NCBI GenBank assembly: GCA_016778465.1
Contig: JADHPM010000001.1
Coordinates: forward strand, 124,001-188,000
Direction of reading: 5' to 3'
Source of the DNA: Methylophilaceae bacterium
GTDB lineage: Bacteria > Pseudomonadota > Gammaproteobacteria > Burkholderiales > Methylophilaceae
Length of the DNA stretch: 64,000 nt
The position numbers and the translations under genes were made by a program. Shown in pieces: positions 45,327-54,045 of the stretch; positions within the stretch are counted from its first letter, which is position 1; every line of letters starts with the position of its first letter. The notes beneath the pieces were generated by a model, which was given only the letters and a program-made list of their open reading frames with translations, did no database searches and was not told where the DNA came from.

Positions 45327-46712
45327 ATGAAAGCCAGCAAAAAACTTAAATTACAACTATTGATGCAAAACAGTTTTTTTGTAATTATTTTTATTGCATT
45401 AATCATTTTGCTTGGTTTTTTATCTAAGCAATATACCCATACTACTGACATAACTCAGGCTAATAGAAGTGTTTTAACAAAAGGCAGCATTGAGATTTTA
45501 AAAAACATGCAAGGGCCCGTTAATTTAACTGTCTTTGCAACGAATGACAACGTCAGTCAAAACGATACGTTCCGCCAAAGTATGATTAATTTTGTCCAAA
45601 AATATCAAAGAGAGAAACCTGATATCACCATAAAATTTATTAACCCTACAGAGGAACCAAAACTTGCCCAAGACTTGGGAATCAGAACTGATGGTGAGGT
45701 TATCGTTGAATACAACAAGAGGACAGAGCATATTGTCCCACCCTTTGCGGAACAAGAGCTTACTAATTTGTTAGTTCGTTTATCTCGCACTAATGAGAAA
45801 CCTATTATGTACCTTGATGGCCATGGTGAAAAAAATCTTCTTGGACTTAAGAATAATGATTTGGGTGAGTTTGGGAAGCAATTAGAAAAAAGAGGTTTTA
45901 AGTTTTCAAATCCAGATTTAACAGTACTCACAGATATTCCTAAAGAAGGTTCCATGTTCGTTGTTGCAAGCCCCCAAGTACCAGTCACCGAGGTAGAGGC
46001 GCAAAAAATTGTCAATTACCTTGATAACGGAGGCAATCTGTTGTGGCTTTTGGATGACTCAAACTTACAGGGTCTCGAGGATGTTGCTAAATATATTGGC
46101 CTTGAAGTTTCACAAACTAAAGTTGTAGATCCAGGCTCATTGCAATTTGGTGGTAATGAGGACATGACCTTTGCCCTTGCATATGGCAATCACCCTATCA
46201 CCCAGAACTTTATGCTGCGAACACAATATATGAATGCCCATGAAGTTAATGCTGTCGGAACCTATGAAAATGGTTGGGAGGTATCCAGTCTTATTGAAGT
46301 AGGGGCCACGGGGTGGCTTCCATCTAATACCAAACCCTTACGCGATAAGTTAATTTTTGACGGAAGTATTGATAAGGCAGGCCCAATCAATATTGCCGTG
46401 GCATTAAATAGAAAATATGGCGAGAAAGGACAGCGAGTGGTTGTTGTGGGTAATGCCTCATTCTTATCCAACTATTATATAACCTCGGGTGGAAATTTAG
46501 ATTTAGGAATTAATATGGTCAATTGGTTAGTTGGTGATGATTCATTGATTACTATCCAGCCATCACCGTTAAAGGATGTTAACGTTACTATACCTAGTGA
46601 TGCAAAATCAGTTTTTGTTGCTTGGACAGTATTTCATATGTTCCAATATTTTATTCCAATTGGTCTCTTTATTTTAGGCTTCTTATTTTGGTTTAGACGA
46701 AGAAAAGCATAG
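45327..46712 (+). CDS. GldG-like auxiliary ABC transporter protein
   Basis: A 461-residue protein with an N-terminal membrane helix (about 13-33), a large periplasmic domain of the ABC_transp_aux/GldG type, including a glutamine-amidotransferase-like fold segment GKQLEKRGFKFSNPDL then IVNYLDNGGNLLWLLDDSN, and a C-terminal membrane helix (about 435-455). In gliding Bacteroidetes GldAFG act together; here there is no gliding machinery. It probably couples the exporter to an envelope substrate. Confidence 0.88.
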   Translation: MKASKKLKLQLLMQNSFFVIIFIALIILLGFLSKQYTHTTDITQANRSVLTKGSIEILKNMQGPVNLTVFATNDNVSQNDTFRQSMINFVQKYQREKPDITIKFINPTEEPKLAQDLGIRTDGEVIVEYNKRTEHIVPPFAEQELTNLLVRLSRTNEKPIMYLDGHGEKNLLGLKNNDLGEFGKQLEKRGFKFSNPDLTVLTDIPKEGSMFVVASPQVPVTEVEAQKIVNYLDNGGNLLWLLDDSNLQGLEDVAKYIGLEVSQTKVVDPGSLQFGGNEDMTFALAYGNHPITQNFMLRTQYMNAHEVNAVGTYENGWEVSSLIEVGATGWLPSNTKPLRDKLIFDGSIDKAGPINIAVALNRKYGEKGQRVVVVGNASFLSNYYITSGGNLDLGINMVNWLVGDDSLITIQPSPLKDVNVTIPSDAKSVFVAWTVFHMFQYFIPIGLFILGFLFWFRRRKA

Positions 46713-46714
46713 CT

Positions 46715-47614
46715 ATGAAGCTGAATTGGACAGTAAACGTTGTTCTCTTGCTGGTAGTAGTTGCTGGAGGTTTTTACGCGTGGAATATTTCCCAAAAAGA
46801 GCCTGTAAACGATAATCGTATTGAAATTTCCAACCTTAAGCTGTCTGACTTTAGCAAAATTGACATCGAATTCCCCTCTCGACAACCAACCCAATTTCAT
46901 TTGACCGACAAAGGTTGGAGGATGCTCAATCCCTATAAAGCGCGTGCAGATGAATTGTATGTTTATAGAATTTTAGGTATTTTGGCAACAACCAGTCCTG
47001 TCAAGTTGCCTGCAGATGAACTTGAAAAATATGGCCTAGCAAAGCCAGAACTAAAAATTACCTTTTCAAATAAAGTAGAGGAGGTTACTTTCTTATTCGG
47101 AACATACAATCCGGTGAATGAGGACCAATATATCTTATTTAATGACCATGTTTATCTAATCAGTGGTGGCTTTTCAGAAACTGCTACTTTTCAACCATTA
47201 GAGTTAATCGACAAAAATCCAATTGCCCGTTTTGAAAAAATTAAGGGCTTTGATTTTTCTAGACTAGAGCAGTGGCAAGAAAATCGTTTAAAAGTGAACA
47301 AAAGCTACAATGAATGGAGTGTTGAAGGCGACAACGTAGGTGTGGAATCAATTCAGATGGACGACTGGTTTGAGATCACTTGGGAAAAGTTGATAGCAAC
47401 CTCAGTTGAGCCCTACAAAATGGATGCAAGAATAGGCTACAAGAGTTTTGATATAACAACCGAAGACAATCATAAAATTACTTTTTACAGAATTCAAGAG
47501 TCTCCCGAGCTAACTCTCTTTAGAAAAGATGAGGGCTTACTTTACCGCTTTCCAGGCGACTTAGGTTTTACGATGTTAAATCCACATGTAAAAATTGAAG
47601 AGAAAAACAATTAA
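46715..47614 (+). CDS. DUF4340 periplasmic protein of the ABC operon
   Basis: A 299-residue protein anchored by one N-terminal membrane helix (about 5-23), with the rest predicted periplasmic. The pattern of repeated short beta segments, such as ADELEKYGLAKPELKITFSN (about 96-115) then FLFGTYNPVNEDQYILF, is that of DUF4340. It is consistently encoded after GldG-like genes in such operons, so it probably forms part of the same export complex. It abuts mutM with no gap. Confidence 0.87.
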   Translation: MKLNWTVNVVLLLVVVAGGFYAWNISQKEPVNDNRIEISNLKLSDFSKIDIEFPSRQPTQFHLTDKGWRMLNPYKARADELYVYRILGILATTSPVKLPADELEKYGLAKPELKITFSNKVEEVTFLFGTYNPVNEDQYILFNDHVYLISGGFSETATFQPLELIDKNPIARFEKIKGFDFSRLEQWQENRLKVNKSYNEWSVEGDNVGVESIQMDDWFEITWEKLIATSVEPYKMDARIGYKSFDITTEDNHKITFYRIQESPELTLFRKDEGLLYRFPGDLGFTMLNPHVKIEEKNN

Positions 47615-48430
47615 ATGCCTGAACTGCCAGAAGTTGAGACAACTCGGCGCGGACTCCTTCCCTTAGTTGGGCATAAAATTTCAAATGTTCAAATACGTAA
47701 TAGTTCACTTAGGTGGCCCATAAATCCGAATATAAAAAGATTTCTTGCAGACAAGATTATCTTGTCAGTTGAGAGACGAGCGAAATACCTTTTTTTAAAT
47801 TTTGATAATGGGGCCTTAATAATTCATTTGGGCATGTCAGGCCGAATGCAAATTACCCCTCAAAATGAAGAATTAAAGAAACATGACCATGTAATATTTG
47901 AGTTTGCAGGGGTTAAAAAAATGTTACGCTACCATGATCCACGAAGGTTTGGATCTATCCATTGGCATAAGGATAATATCAACACACATTTTTTAATTCA
48001 GTCATTGGGACCAGAACCACTGAGCAATGATTTTAACCAAGAATATTTGTATAAACGTCTCAGAAATAAAAAACAGTGTATTAAAAATAGTATTATGGAC
48101 TCTCGCCTGGTGGTCGGGGTTGGAAATATATATGCAAGTGAGGCATTATTTTTATCAAAAATTTGCCCACAGAAAAGCTCTTCCAAGCTTACAAAGAGAG
48201 ATGTACATGAGTTAGTTGAGTCAATTAAAATAGTAATCAATGATGCAATTCAAAAAGGGGGAAGTTCCTTGAATGACTTTGCTGCAGTTGATGGGAAGTT
48301 GGGTTATTTCCAGCAAGAGCATAGAGTTTACGGAAGGGAAAATTTGCCTTGTTATAGATGCCAAGAGCCAATAAAGAAGATCCTTCTAGGACAGCGATCC
48401 AGTTTTTTTTGTAAAAGGTGCCAAAAATAA
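47615..48430 (+). CDS. mutM: Formamidopyrimidine-DNA glycosylase
   Basis: Removes 8-oxoguanine and formamidopyrimidines from DNA. The 271 residues begin MPELPEVETTRRGL, where Pro2 is the catalytic nucleophile and Glu3 the acid. The helix-two-turn-helix region includes VVGVGNIYASEALF (about 167-180), and a C-terminal zinc finger has four Cys (CYRCQEP ... CKRCQK, about 247-270). It abuts the convergent symporter gene exactly (TAATTA junction). It is translated from the ABC operon message by spacing. Confidence 0.97.
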   Translation: MPELPEVETTRRGLLPLVGHKISNVQIRNSSLRWPINPNIKRFLADKIILSVERRAKYLFLNFDNGALIIHLGMSGRMQITPQNEELKKHDHVIFEFAGVKKMLRYHDPRRFGSIHWHKDNINTHFLIQSLGPEPLSNDFNQEYLYKRLRNKKQCIKNSIMDSRLVVGVGNIYASEALFLSKICPQKSSSKLTKRDVHELVESIKIVINDAIQKGGSSLNDFAAVDGKLGYFQQEHRVYGRENLPCYRCQEPIKKILLGQRSSFFCKRCQK

Positions 48431-49861
48431 TTAATGATTCAAATGAAATTTAACGGGATATTTTTCTTGCGTTAATAAAGAAGTGCTGATCATGGCAATC
48501 ATACTTACAAGCAAGCCAATAAGTTGAGCGGGGATAAGTATATCTTCTCCGAATATCAACTCCATGGCTATCCAAGTGCCAACCCCACCAATAATTGAGC
48601 AGAGTGCACCGAAGTCATTTGCCTTCTTCCAGAAAATACCAAAAACTAGAGGTGTAAAGGCGCCAGCTAAGGTAATTTTGTATGCTGACTCAACCATATG
48701 AAAAATACTTAATTCAGACAAGGAGGCATAAATTAAAACGATAATGGAAAAGCATACTAAGCATAGACGCATCACATTTAAAAATTGTTTATCGCTCATG
48801 TTAGGATAAAAATTACGCACAATATTTTCAGCAAATGTTACTGATGGTGCCAGAAGGGTTGCGGAGGAACAACTCATAATTGCAGAAATAACTGCACCAA
48901 AGAAGATCGCTTGTGCAAAAAGAGGAGTGTAATTTGTAATCAGGTGCGGTAAAACCCTTTGCGAATCTGTTTGCGTTAACTCTTGATAAAACTCAGGATT
49001 TATCATTGTTGCAGCATAGGCAATAAACATCGGGACAAAAGTGAAACAAAAATAAATTGATGCACCAAAAATTGAACCCCAAAGTGCAATTTTTGCACTT
49101 TTAGCTGAGGTAATTCTCTGAAATACATCTTGTTGTGGGATTGACCCCAGCATCATAGTCATCCATGTTCCTATGAATGTAATCCAAACCCATATATTTC
49201 CCTTTGGGAAAAAATCGAGACGACCTTTGTCATAAGCGTTATCAAGGACTGGCTGAATACCACCTGTTAACCCAGAGACTATATAGCCAATAAAAAGTAA
49301 CCCACTTATGACAACTAACATTTGAATGAAATCCAGAATAGCAACAGAAAGCATGCCACCAAGTGTGGTATAGGTAAGCACAATAAAAGTACCTAAAATC
49401 ATACCCATTTGCTCTGAAATTGCACCATCTGAAACAATATTGAGTATCAATCCTAGGGCTTTGATTTGTGCTGCAACCCAGCCTAAATATGAAACTAAAA
49501 TGGCTAGCGTAGTAAGTACCTCAATGGTCCTGCCATACCTCTTTCGATAGAAGTCACCTAAAGTAATAATATTTAGTTTGTAGAGATATTTAGAAAATAG
49601 TATGCCGGCGATGATAAGACACAAGCTGGCACCAAAAGGGTCTGCTACAACACCAGTTAAACCTTCCTCGACGAATGTCGATGAGACCCCGAAAATTGCT
49701 TCTGCACCAAACCATGTAGCAAAAACCGTGGCAATGACAACAGGCAAGGGTAAGTGCCTCCCAGCAATAGCGAAATCTCTTGTATTTTTTACCTTTGTTG
49801 CCACAAAGAGCCCTATACCCACGGAGAAAAGGATATACAAAAGTACAAACCAGAAAAGCAT
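48431..49861 (-). CDS. Sodium:solute symporter (SSS family)
   Basis: An inner-membrane symporter of 476 residues with about 13 membrane helices. Features of the SSS family include FAIAGRHLPLPVVIATVFATWFG-type helix 1 region (from about residue 29), GDFYRKRYGRTIEVLT (about 103-118) and the sodium-site helix with ISAIMSCSSATLLAPSVTFAEN (about 308-329). Substrate cannot be read from sequence. It lies 8 bases after ubiB on the same strand. Confidence 0.9.
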   Translation of the reverse strand: MLFWFVLLYILFSVGIGLFVATKVKNTRDFAIAGRHLPLPVVIATVFATWFGAEAIFGVSSTFVEEGLTGVVADPFGASLCLIIAGILFSKYLYKLNIITLGDFYRKRYGRTIEVLTTLAILVSYLGWVAAQIKALGLILNIVSDGAISEQMGMILGTFIVLTYTTLGGMLSVAILDFIQMLVVISGLLFIGYIVSGLTGGIQPVLDNAYDKGRLDFFPKGNIWVWITFIGTWMTMMLGSIPQQDVFQRITSAKSAKIALWGSIFGASIYFCFTFVPMFIAYAATMINPEFYQELTQTDSQRVLPHLITNYTPLFAQAIFFGAVISAIMSCSSATLLAPSVTFAENIVRNFYPNMSDKQFLNVMRLCLVCFSIIVLIYASLSELSIFHMVESAYKITLAGAFTPLVFGIFWKKANDFGALCSIIGGVGTWIAMELIFGEDILIPAQLIGLLVSMIAMISTSLLTQEKYPVKFHLNH

Positions 49862-49868
49862 TATAATT

Positions 49869-51395
49869 TTAAAAAATTAGAAGATAAAATTGAATAATAA
49901 ACAAAATAAAAATAATGGTCCAGATTATTTTTACATATTTATTTGAGTTTTTTAGGGCCTTGATATCTTGCTGATATTTTTTAATTTCAAGCGCTGATTC
50001 TAAGCTATTATTTTTCAGATAAGCTTCAACTAATTTAGGAAATTTTGGGAGAATTTCTATGATTTGTGGCATTTCTTTTTTTAATGATTGAATTATTTTT
50101 TTTGGTCCTGTTTGCTCTCTTAACCATTTCTCAAGAAATGGTCTGGCTGTAACCCAAAGATCTAAATTTGGATCAAGCTCGCGACCCAGCCCTTCAATAT
50201 TGAGTAAAGTTTTTTGGAGCATAGTTAATTGCGGTTGAATTTCCATATTAAATTGACGCGAGGTTTGAAAGAGACGAATGAGTAATTTCCCAAATGATAT
50301 ATCTTTCAAAGGTTTATTGAAAATTGGTTCACATACTGAGCGAATCGCATTTTCAAATTCATCAACAGAGGTGTTTTTTGGGACCCATCCAGACTCCAAA
50401 TGAGCTTCGGCAACACCTCGATAATCTTTTTTGAAAAAACATACAAAATTCCTTGCCAAGTAATGTTTGTCACTCTCATTCAGAGTTCCCATAATGCCAA
50501 AATCTAGAGCGATATAACGCCCATCTTTTGCGACTTGAATATTACCCGGATGCATGTCAGCATGAAAAAAACCATCGCGAAAGACTTGCGTAAAAAAAAT
50601 ATCTACCCCGTCTCTTGCGAGTTTTGGAATATCAATTTTATGTTTCTTTAATTCTTTAATATTGCTTACTGGAATTCCATCCATTCTTTCCATTACCATA
50701 ATATTTTCATGACAAAAGTCCCAAAAAACTTCAGGCACAATTAAAAGTTTTTTATCTTGAAAGTTTTCATACAAATGAGAGCAATGCCCTGCCTCTAAAA
50801 GTAAGTTAAGTTCAGTCGTCGTATGTTTGCTAAATTCAGTTACAACTTCTTTTGGCCTTAACCTTTTTCCATCTGCCCATATAAACTCCAATATAGAAGC
50901 AATCCAGTATAGAAGCTGTATATCTCTTTTAACTTGTTGTTTAATATTGGGACGAAGTATCTTAACTGCAACTTCTTTGCCATCAATTAACTCTGCATAA
51001 TGAACTTGAGCAACCGATGCGCTGGCCACAGGTAATTTTTCAAAATTCCTAAACTGTTTTTCAATGGTAGTTTTGTAAGTTGTTTCCACAATTTTTTTTA
51101 CATCTTGATACTCAAAGGGTGGAACTTGATCCTGTAGCTTTGCAAGTTCGTCAGCAATATCAGTTGGAAGTAAATCTCTGCGTGTTGATAACATTTGCCC
51201 AAATTTCACGAAAATTGGACCTAGTGATTCAAGTGAAATTCTTAAACGCTCCGCTCGATTTAATTTTGTAAAACTTATGAGCCTTAAGGGGGCGAGAATA
51301 AATTGAATTACCTTTATGGTTCTTGAAGAAAAAAATTGGTCAAGGCGATACTTGAGAGCTATGTAAATGATATAAATAAACCGAAATAAACTCAT
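49869..51395 (-). CDS. ubiB: Ubiquinone biosynthesis accessory kinase-like protein UbiB
   Basis: Atypical ADCK/ABC1-family kinase-like ATPase needed for ubiquinone synthesis. The 508 residues have the KxGQ motif in GPIFVKFGQMLSTRRDLLP (about 54-72), the A-rich loop VASASVAQVHYAEL (about 121-134), HADMHPGNIQV as the catalytic loop (about 287-297) and DFGIMG (about 308-313). A C-terminal membrane anchor spans about 488-507. The start overlaps ubiJ by 4 bases. Confidence 0.96.
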   Translation of the reverse strand: MSLFRFIYIIYIALKYRLDQFFSSRTIKVIQFILAPLRLISFTKLNRAERLRISLESLGPIFVKFGQMLSTRRDLLPTDIADELAKLQDQVPPFEYQDVKKIVETTYKTTIEKQFRNFEKLPVASASVAQVHYAELIDGKEVAVKILRPNIKQQVKRDIQLLYWIASILEFIWADGKRLRPKEVVTEFSKHTTTELNLLLEAGHCSHLYENFQDKKLLIVPEVFWDFCHENIMVMERMDGIPVSNIKELKKHKIDIPKLARDGVDIFFTQVFRDGFFHADMHPGNIQVAKDGRYIALDFGIMGTLNESDKHYLARNFVCFFKKDYRGVAEAHLESGWVPKNTSVDEFENAIRSVCEPIFNKPLKDISFGKLLIRLFQTSRQFNMEIQPQLTMLQKTLLNIEGLGRELDPNLDLWVTARPFLEKWLREQTGPKKIIQSLKKEMPQIIEILPKFPKLVEAYLKNNSLESALEIKKYQQDIKALKNSNKYVKIIWTIIFILFIIQFYLLIF

Positions 51396-51967
51396 ATACT
51401 TTTTCTTTGTATTAATTTCTCAAGCCTTGCTTCAATTCTATCTGCCTCTTCAGATAAGCAATCTACATCCTTAATAAAATCATTAACATCTTCTTTTCTT
51501 GATAAGATTTTATTTTCCTCTTGCCAGAATTCAACAAGTGCCTCAGATACTTCCTTGAGATTTCTTTTGCTTTGATAAATAAATGATTTTCCAGCCTGGG
51601 TAATTTCATGGCCAACAATATCCCCAAAAATCAAACTTAAGTCATCCTCTAAATCCCATTCGATATGATTTAATATCTCAGAGAAATCTTTGGCGAAATC
51701 AATATCGCCATCAATTTTAATCCCTTTCTTTTCTTTTAATATAATGGTCTTAAAAAAGGCATCAAAGCTCATTTGAATTATTGTGTCTGCATGCTCGGGA
51801 TTTTCAATAAGTCTCAATTCACCCCTATCTCCCACGATGAAATTAATCTCAACAAAACCAATTTTAACTTTAATGACTTTTTTTTTGTGATTTACTAATT
51901 TGGATGGGATCCAATCATTTTGATTTAAAATGTGCGCGATAAATGAGTTTCTAAATCTCAATATCAT
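51392..51967 (-). CDS. ubiJ: Ubiquinone biosynthesis accessory factor UbiJ
   Basis: SCP2-like lipid-binding protein that organises the Ubi complex. The 191 residues have an N-terminal SCP2 domain (about 10-110, including IKIDGDIDFAKDFSEIL) and a C-terminal coiled-coil (about 150-190). It lies between ubiE and ubiB with 4-base overlaps on both sides, the diagnostic ubiE-ubiJ-ubiB arrangement. Confidence 0.93.
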   Translation of the reverse strand: MILRFRNSFIAHILNQNDWIPSKLVNHKKKVIKVKIGFVEINFIVGDRGELRLIENPEHADTIIQMSFDAFFKTIILKEKKGIKIDGDIDFAKDFSEILNHIEWDLEDDLSLIFGDIVGHEITQAGKSFIYQSKRNLKEVSEALVEFWQEENKILSRKEDVNDFIKDVDCLSEEADRIEARLEKLIQRKSI

Positions 51968-52698
51968 GTTTTGTAACCCTTATGAATCGAAACAATCCCA
52001 GCATTTAAATTGTTATAAGACACATCATAAAAACCAATCTGTTCCATCATTTTTTTTAGTTCTTCCTGGCTAGGATGGACTCTAATTGATTCAACAAGAT
52101 ACTGATAACTTGCCCTGTCTTTTGCGATAAGATCACCGAGAACGGGAATAACTTTAAATGAAAATACATCATAAATTTTTCTAAGAGGTTCCCAAACCTT
52201 GGAAAATTCGAGAATTAATAATTTACCCCCTGGGGTCAAAACACGATAGGCCTCCGCAATAGCATTTAATTTGTGAGTCATATTTCGCAATCCAAAACCG
52301 ATAGTTACGCAATCAAAAAAATTATCCTGAAAGGGTAGGGATTCACAGTCACATACTATCGATGGAAGAATAATTCCGTGATCAATCAATTTTTTTCTGC
52401 CTTCATCCAGCATGGTTTGATTGATATCAGAGTGAATTATTGAAAAAGTCTTATTTTTCTTCGCGAATGCTAGCGATATATCAGCGGTTCCACCAGCAAT
52501 ATCAAGAATTTTTGCATCATTTCTTAAATTGGCGGTTTCAATAAAATATTTCTTCCAAGCTCGATGAAGGCCTAGGGACATAAAATCATTCATAAGGTCA
52601 TAATTTGTGGATACAGAGTTAAATATACTTTCAACCTTTTTTGATTTTTCTGACTCATTAACTTGGGTAAACCCAAACTGTGTTTTTTTATTTTTCAT
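51964..52698 (-). CDS. ubiE: Demethylmenaquinone/ubiquinone C-methyltransferase
   Basis: SAM-dependent C-methylation in ubiquinone (and menaquinone) synthesis. The 244 residues include the UbiE motif YDLMNDFMSLGLHRAWK (about 33-49), SAM motif I ILDIAGGTADISL (about 64-76), and GFGLRNM (about 134-140). It overlaps the DUF971 gene by 11 bases and ubiJ by 4. Confidence 0.96.
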   Translation of the reverse strand: MKNKKTQFGFTQVNESEKSKKVESIFNSVSTNYDLMNDFMSLGLHRAWKKYFIETANLRNDAKILDIAGGTADISLAFAKKNKTFSIIHSDINQTMLDEGRKKLIDHGIILPSIVCDCESLPFQDNFFDCVTIGFGLRNMTHKLNAIAEAYRVLTPGGKLLILEFSKVWEPLRKIYDVFSFKVIPVLGDLIAKDRASYQYLVESIRVHPSQEELKKMMEQIGFYDVSYNNLNAGIVSIHKGYKT

Positions 52699-53059
52699 TG
52701 ATAATTCTTTTTATGCCGGCCGCATCTAACTTTCCAAGATATTCAATCCAAAGCTGCTCATAATTTTCCGCTAATCGATAAAGATAGTCCCAAGAGTATA
52801 GGCCTGTGTCATGACCATCTGAAAAAGTAATTTTTACTGCGTAATTCCCAACGGGCTCTATATTTGAAATATTTACTTTTTCCTTGCCAATTTGAAGGAC
52901 TGCTTGACTTGGGGAATGACCCTGGACTTCAGCTGAAGGAGAGTAGACTCGAAGAAACTCGCACGATAAAGAGCATTCGGTATTGTTATCAAATTTTATT
53001 TCTAATAATCGAGATTCTTGATGAAGCTTAATCTCAACGGGGCTGGGATTTTTAGTCAT
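52688..53059 (-). CDS. DUF971 protein (GBBH-like N-terminal domain)
   Basis: A 123-residue protein of the DUF971 family, homologous to the N-terminal domain of gamma-butyrobetaine hydroxylase. The hallmark segments are LSCEFLRVYSPSAEVQGH (about 29-46), the ISNIEPVGNYAVKITFSDGH stretch (about 64-83) and GLYSWDYLYRL (about 86-96). Family members occur beside ubiE and folate or iron-sulfur genes; function is not established. It heads the ubiE-ubiJ-ubiB unit. Confidence 0.88.
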   Translation of the reverse strand: MTKNPSPVEIKLHQESRLLEIKFDNNTECSLSCEFLRVYSPSAEVQGHSPSQAVLQIGKEKVNISNIEPVGNYAVKITFSDGHDTGLYSWDYLYRLAENYEQLWIEYLGKLDAAGIKRIINEK

Positions 53060-53117
53060 TTTTAAAAAAAAGTATCTTAAAGACGAATTCTAACAGAATG
53101 CCTTTATTTTTTTTCCT

Positions 53118-53972
53118 TTATGACTCTGATGAGATAAGTAATTTAATTTTACTCATCGCAGCTTGTTCAATCTGTCTAATTCGTTCTGGAGATACTTGGT
53201 GTTCGTCTGCTAAATCATGGAGTGTTTTAGGCTTACCATCAGTTAACCATCGGGCCTCAATTATGGCTCGACTTCTTGCATCCAATTTTTTAAGTGCTAA
53301 TTGCAGACTGACGGAAGAATTTGATTCATCCTCCTCTGCAGATAACTTATCAGATGGCCCAGGTGCATCATCCTTTAAGTAAGAAATAGGTCGAAATTGA
53401 TCCTCATCATGATCATCATCAGAATAATCTATGGCAATTTCTTGGCCGGAAAAACGATATTCCATTTCTTTAACTTCATCTTCTCTAACATTTAACTCTT
53501 TAGCTATTGCTTCAATTTCATCTGATCTTAAGGGTTTAAGTGTTTTTTTAAGGCTTCTTAAATTAAAAAAAAGCTTTCGCTGCGCCTTAGTTGTGGCAGT
53601 TTTTACCAAACGCCAGTTCTTTACAACATATTCTTGTATCTCTGCTTTTATCCAATAGATGGCAAACGAAACAAGCCGAACCCCTCTTTCAGGGTCAAAT
53701 CTTTTGACAGCCTTCATTAGGCCAATATTACCTTCTTGAACAAGGTCGGCATGAGGGAGATTATAACCGCTGTATGAGCGAGCAATTTTGATGACTAACT
53801 TTAAGTGGGATAAGATTAATTGCTTGGCAGCTTCCAGATCATTATTCTTTTTTAACCGCATACCGAGTTCATACTCCTCCTCAGGGGTTAAAGAGGGGAA
53901 TGCATTGATGGTCTGCTGATAAATATTGTAATCATCAGTAGGATTAAAATTTGTTATTGATAAATTATTCAT
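53118..53972 (-). CDS. rpoH: Heat-shock sigma factor RpoH (sigma-32)
   Basis: Directs RNA polymerase to heat-shock promoters. From the ATG at 53970-53972 it has 284 residues, the usual length; a GTG at 53993 is also open but lies inside the CIRCE palindrome. Region 2 contains DLVQEGNIGLMKAVKRFD (about 74-91), the RpoH box QRKLFFNLR is at about 131-139, and region 4 ends with HQVSPERIRQIEQ. It follows ftsX, the conserved ftsYEX-rpoH order. The CIRCE and a probable promoter lie directly upstream. Confidence 0.96.
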   Translation of the reverse strand: MNNLSITNFNPTDDYNIYQQTINAFPSLTPEEEYELGMRLKKNNDLEAAKQLILSHLKLVIKIARSYSGYNLPHADLVQEGNIGLMKAVKRFDPERGVRLVSFAIYWIKAEIQEYVVKNWRLVKTATTKAQRKLFFNLRSLKKTLKPLRSDEIEAIAKELNVREDEVKEMEYRFSGQEIAIDYSDDDHDEDQFRPISYLKDDAPGPSDKLSAEEDESNSSVSLQLALKKLDARSRAIIEARWLTDGKPKTLHDLADEHQVSPERIRQIEQAAMSKIKLLISSES

Positions 53973-53986
53973 ATTTAAATTATATT

Positions 53987-54013
53987 TTAGCACTCATAGC
54001 ATGAGAGTGCTAA
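53987..54013. promoter_or_regulatory. CIRCE operator (HrcA-binding inverted repeat) upstream of rpoH
   Basis: TTAGCACTC - 9 bases - GAGTGCTAA is a perfect match to the CIRCE consensus bound by the heat-shock repressor HrcA. It lies 14 bases before the rpoH ATG and overlaps the predicted transcription start of the promoter at 54016-54044, so HrcA bound here should block rpoH. CIRCE usually marks groESL or hrcA-dnaK operons. hrcA is not in this window. Confidence 0.92.
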
Positions 54014-54015
54014 TT

Positions 54016-54044
54016 TTAATAAAAAGTTTCAAAAAATACAACAA
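54016..54044 (-). promoter_or_regulatory. Candidate rpoH promoter
   Basis: On the minus strand TTGTTG (54039-54044), a 17-bp spacer and TATTAA (54016-54021) place transcription start near 54009, within the CIRCE. The -35 overlaps the last few bases before the ftsX stop. The match is moderate; the position relative to the operator adds weight. Confidence 0.5.
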
Positions 54045-54045
54045 G

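Noticed and set aside
53973-53993. GTG upstream of the rpoH ATG as an alternative start
   Set aside because: It falls inside the CIRCE and adds seven residues not typical of the family; the ATG at 53972 gives the normal length.
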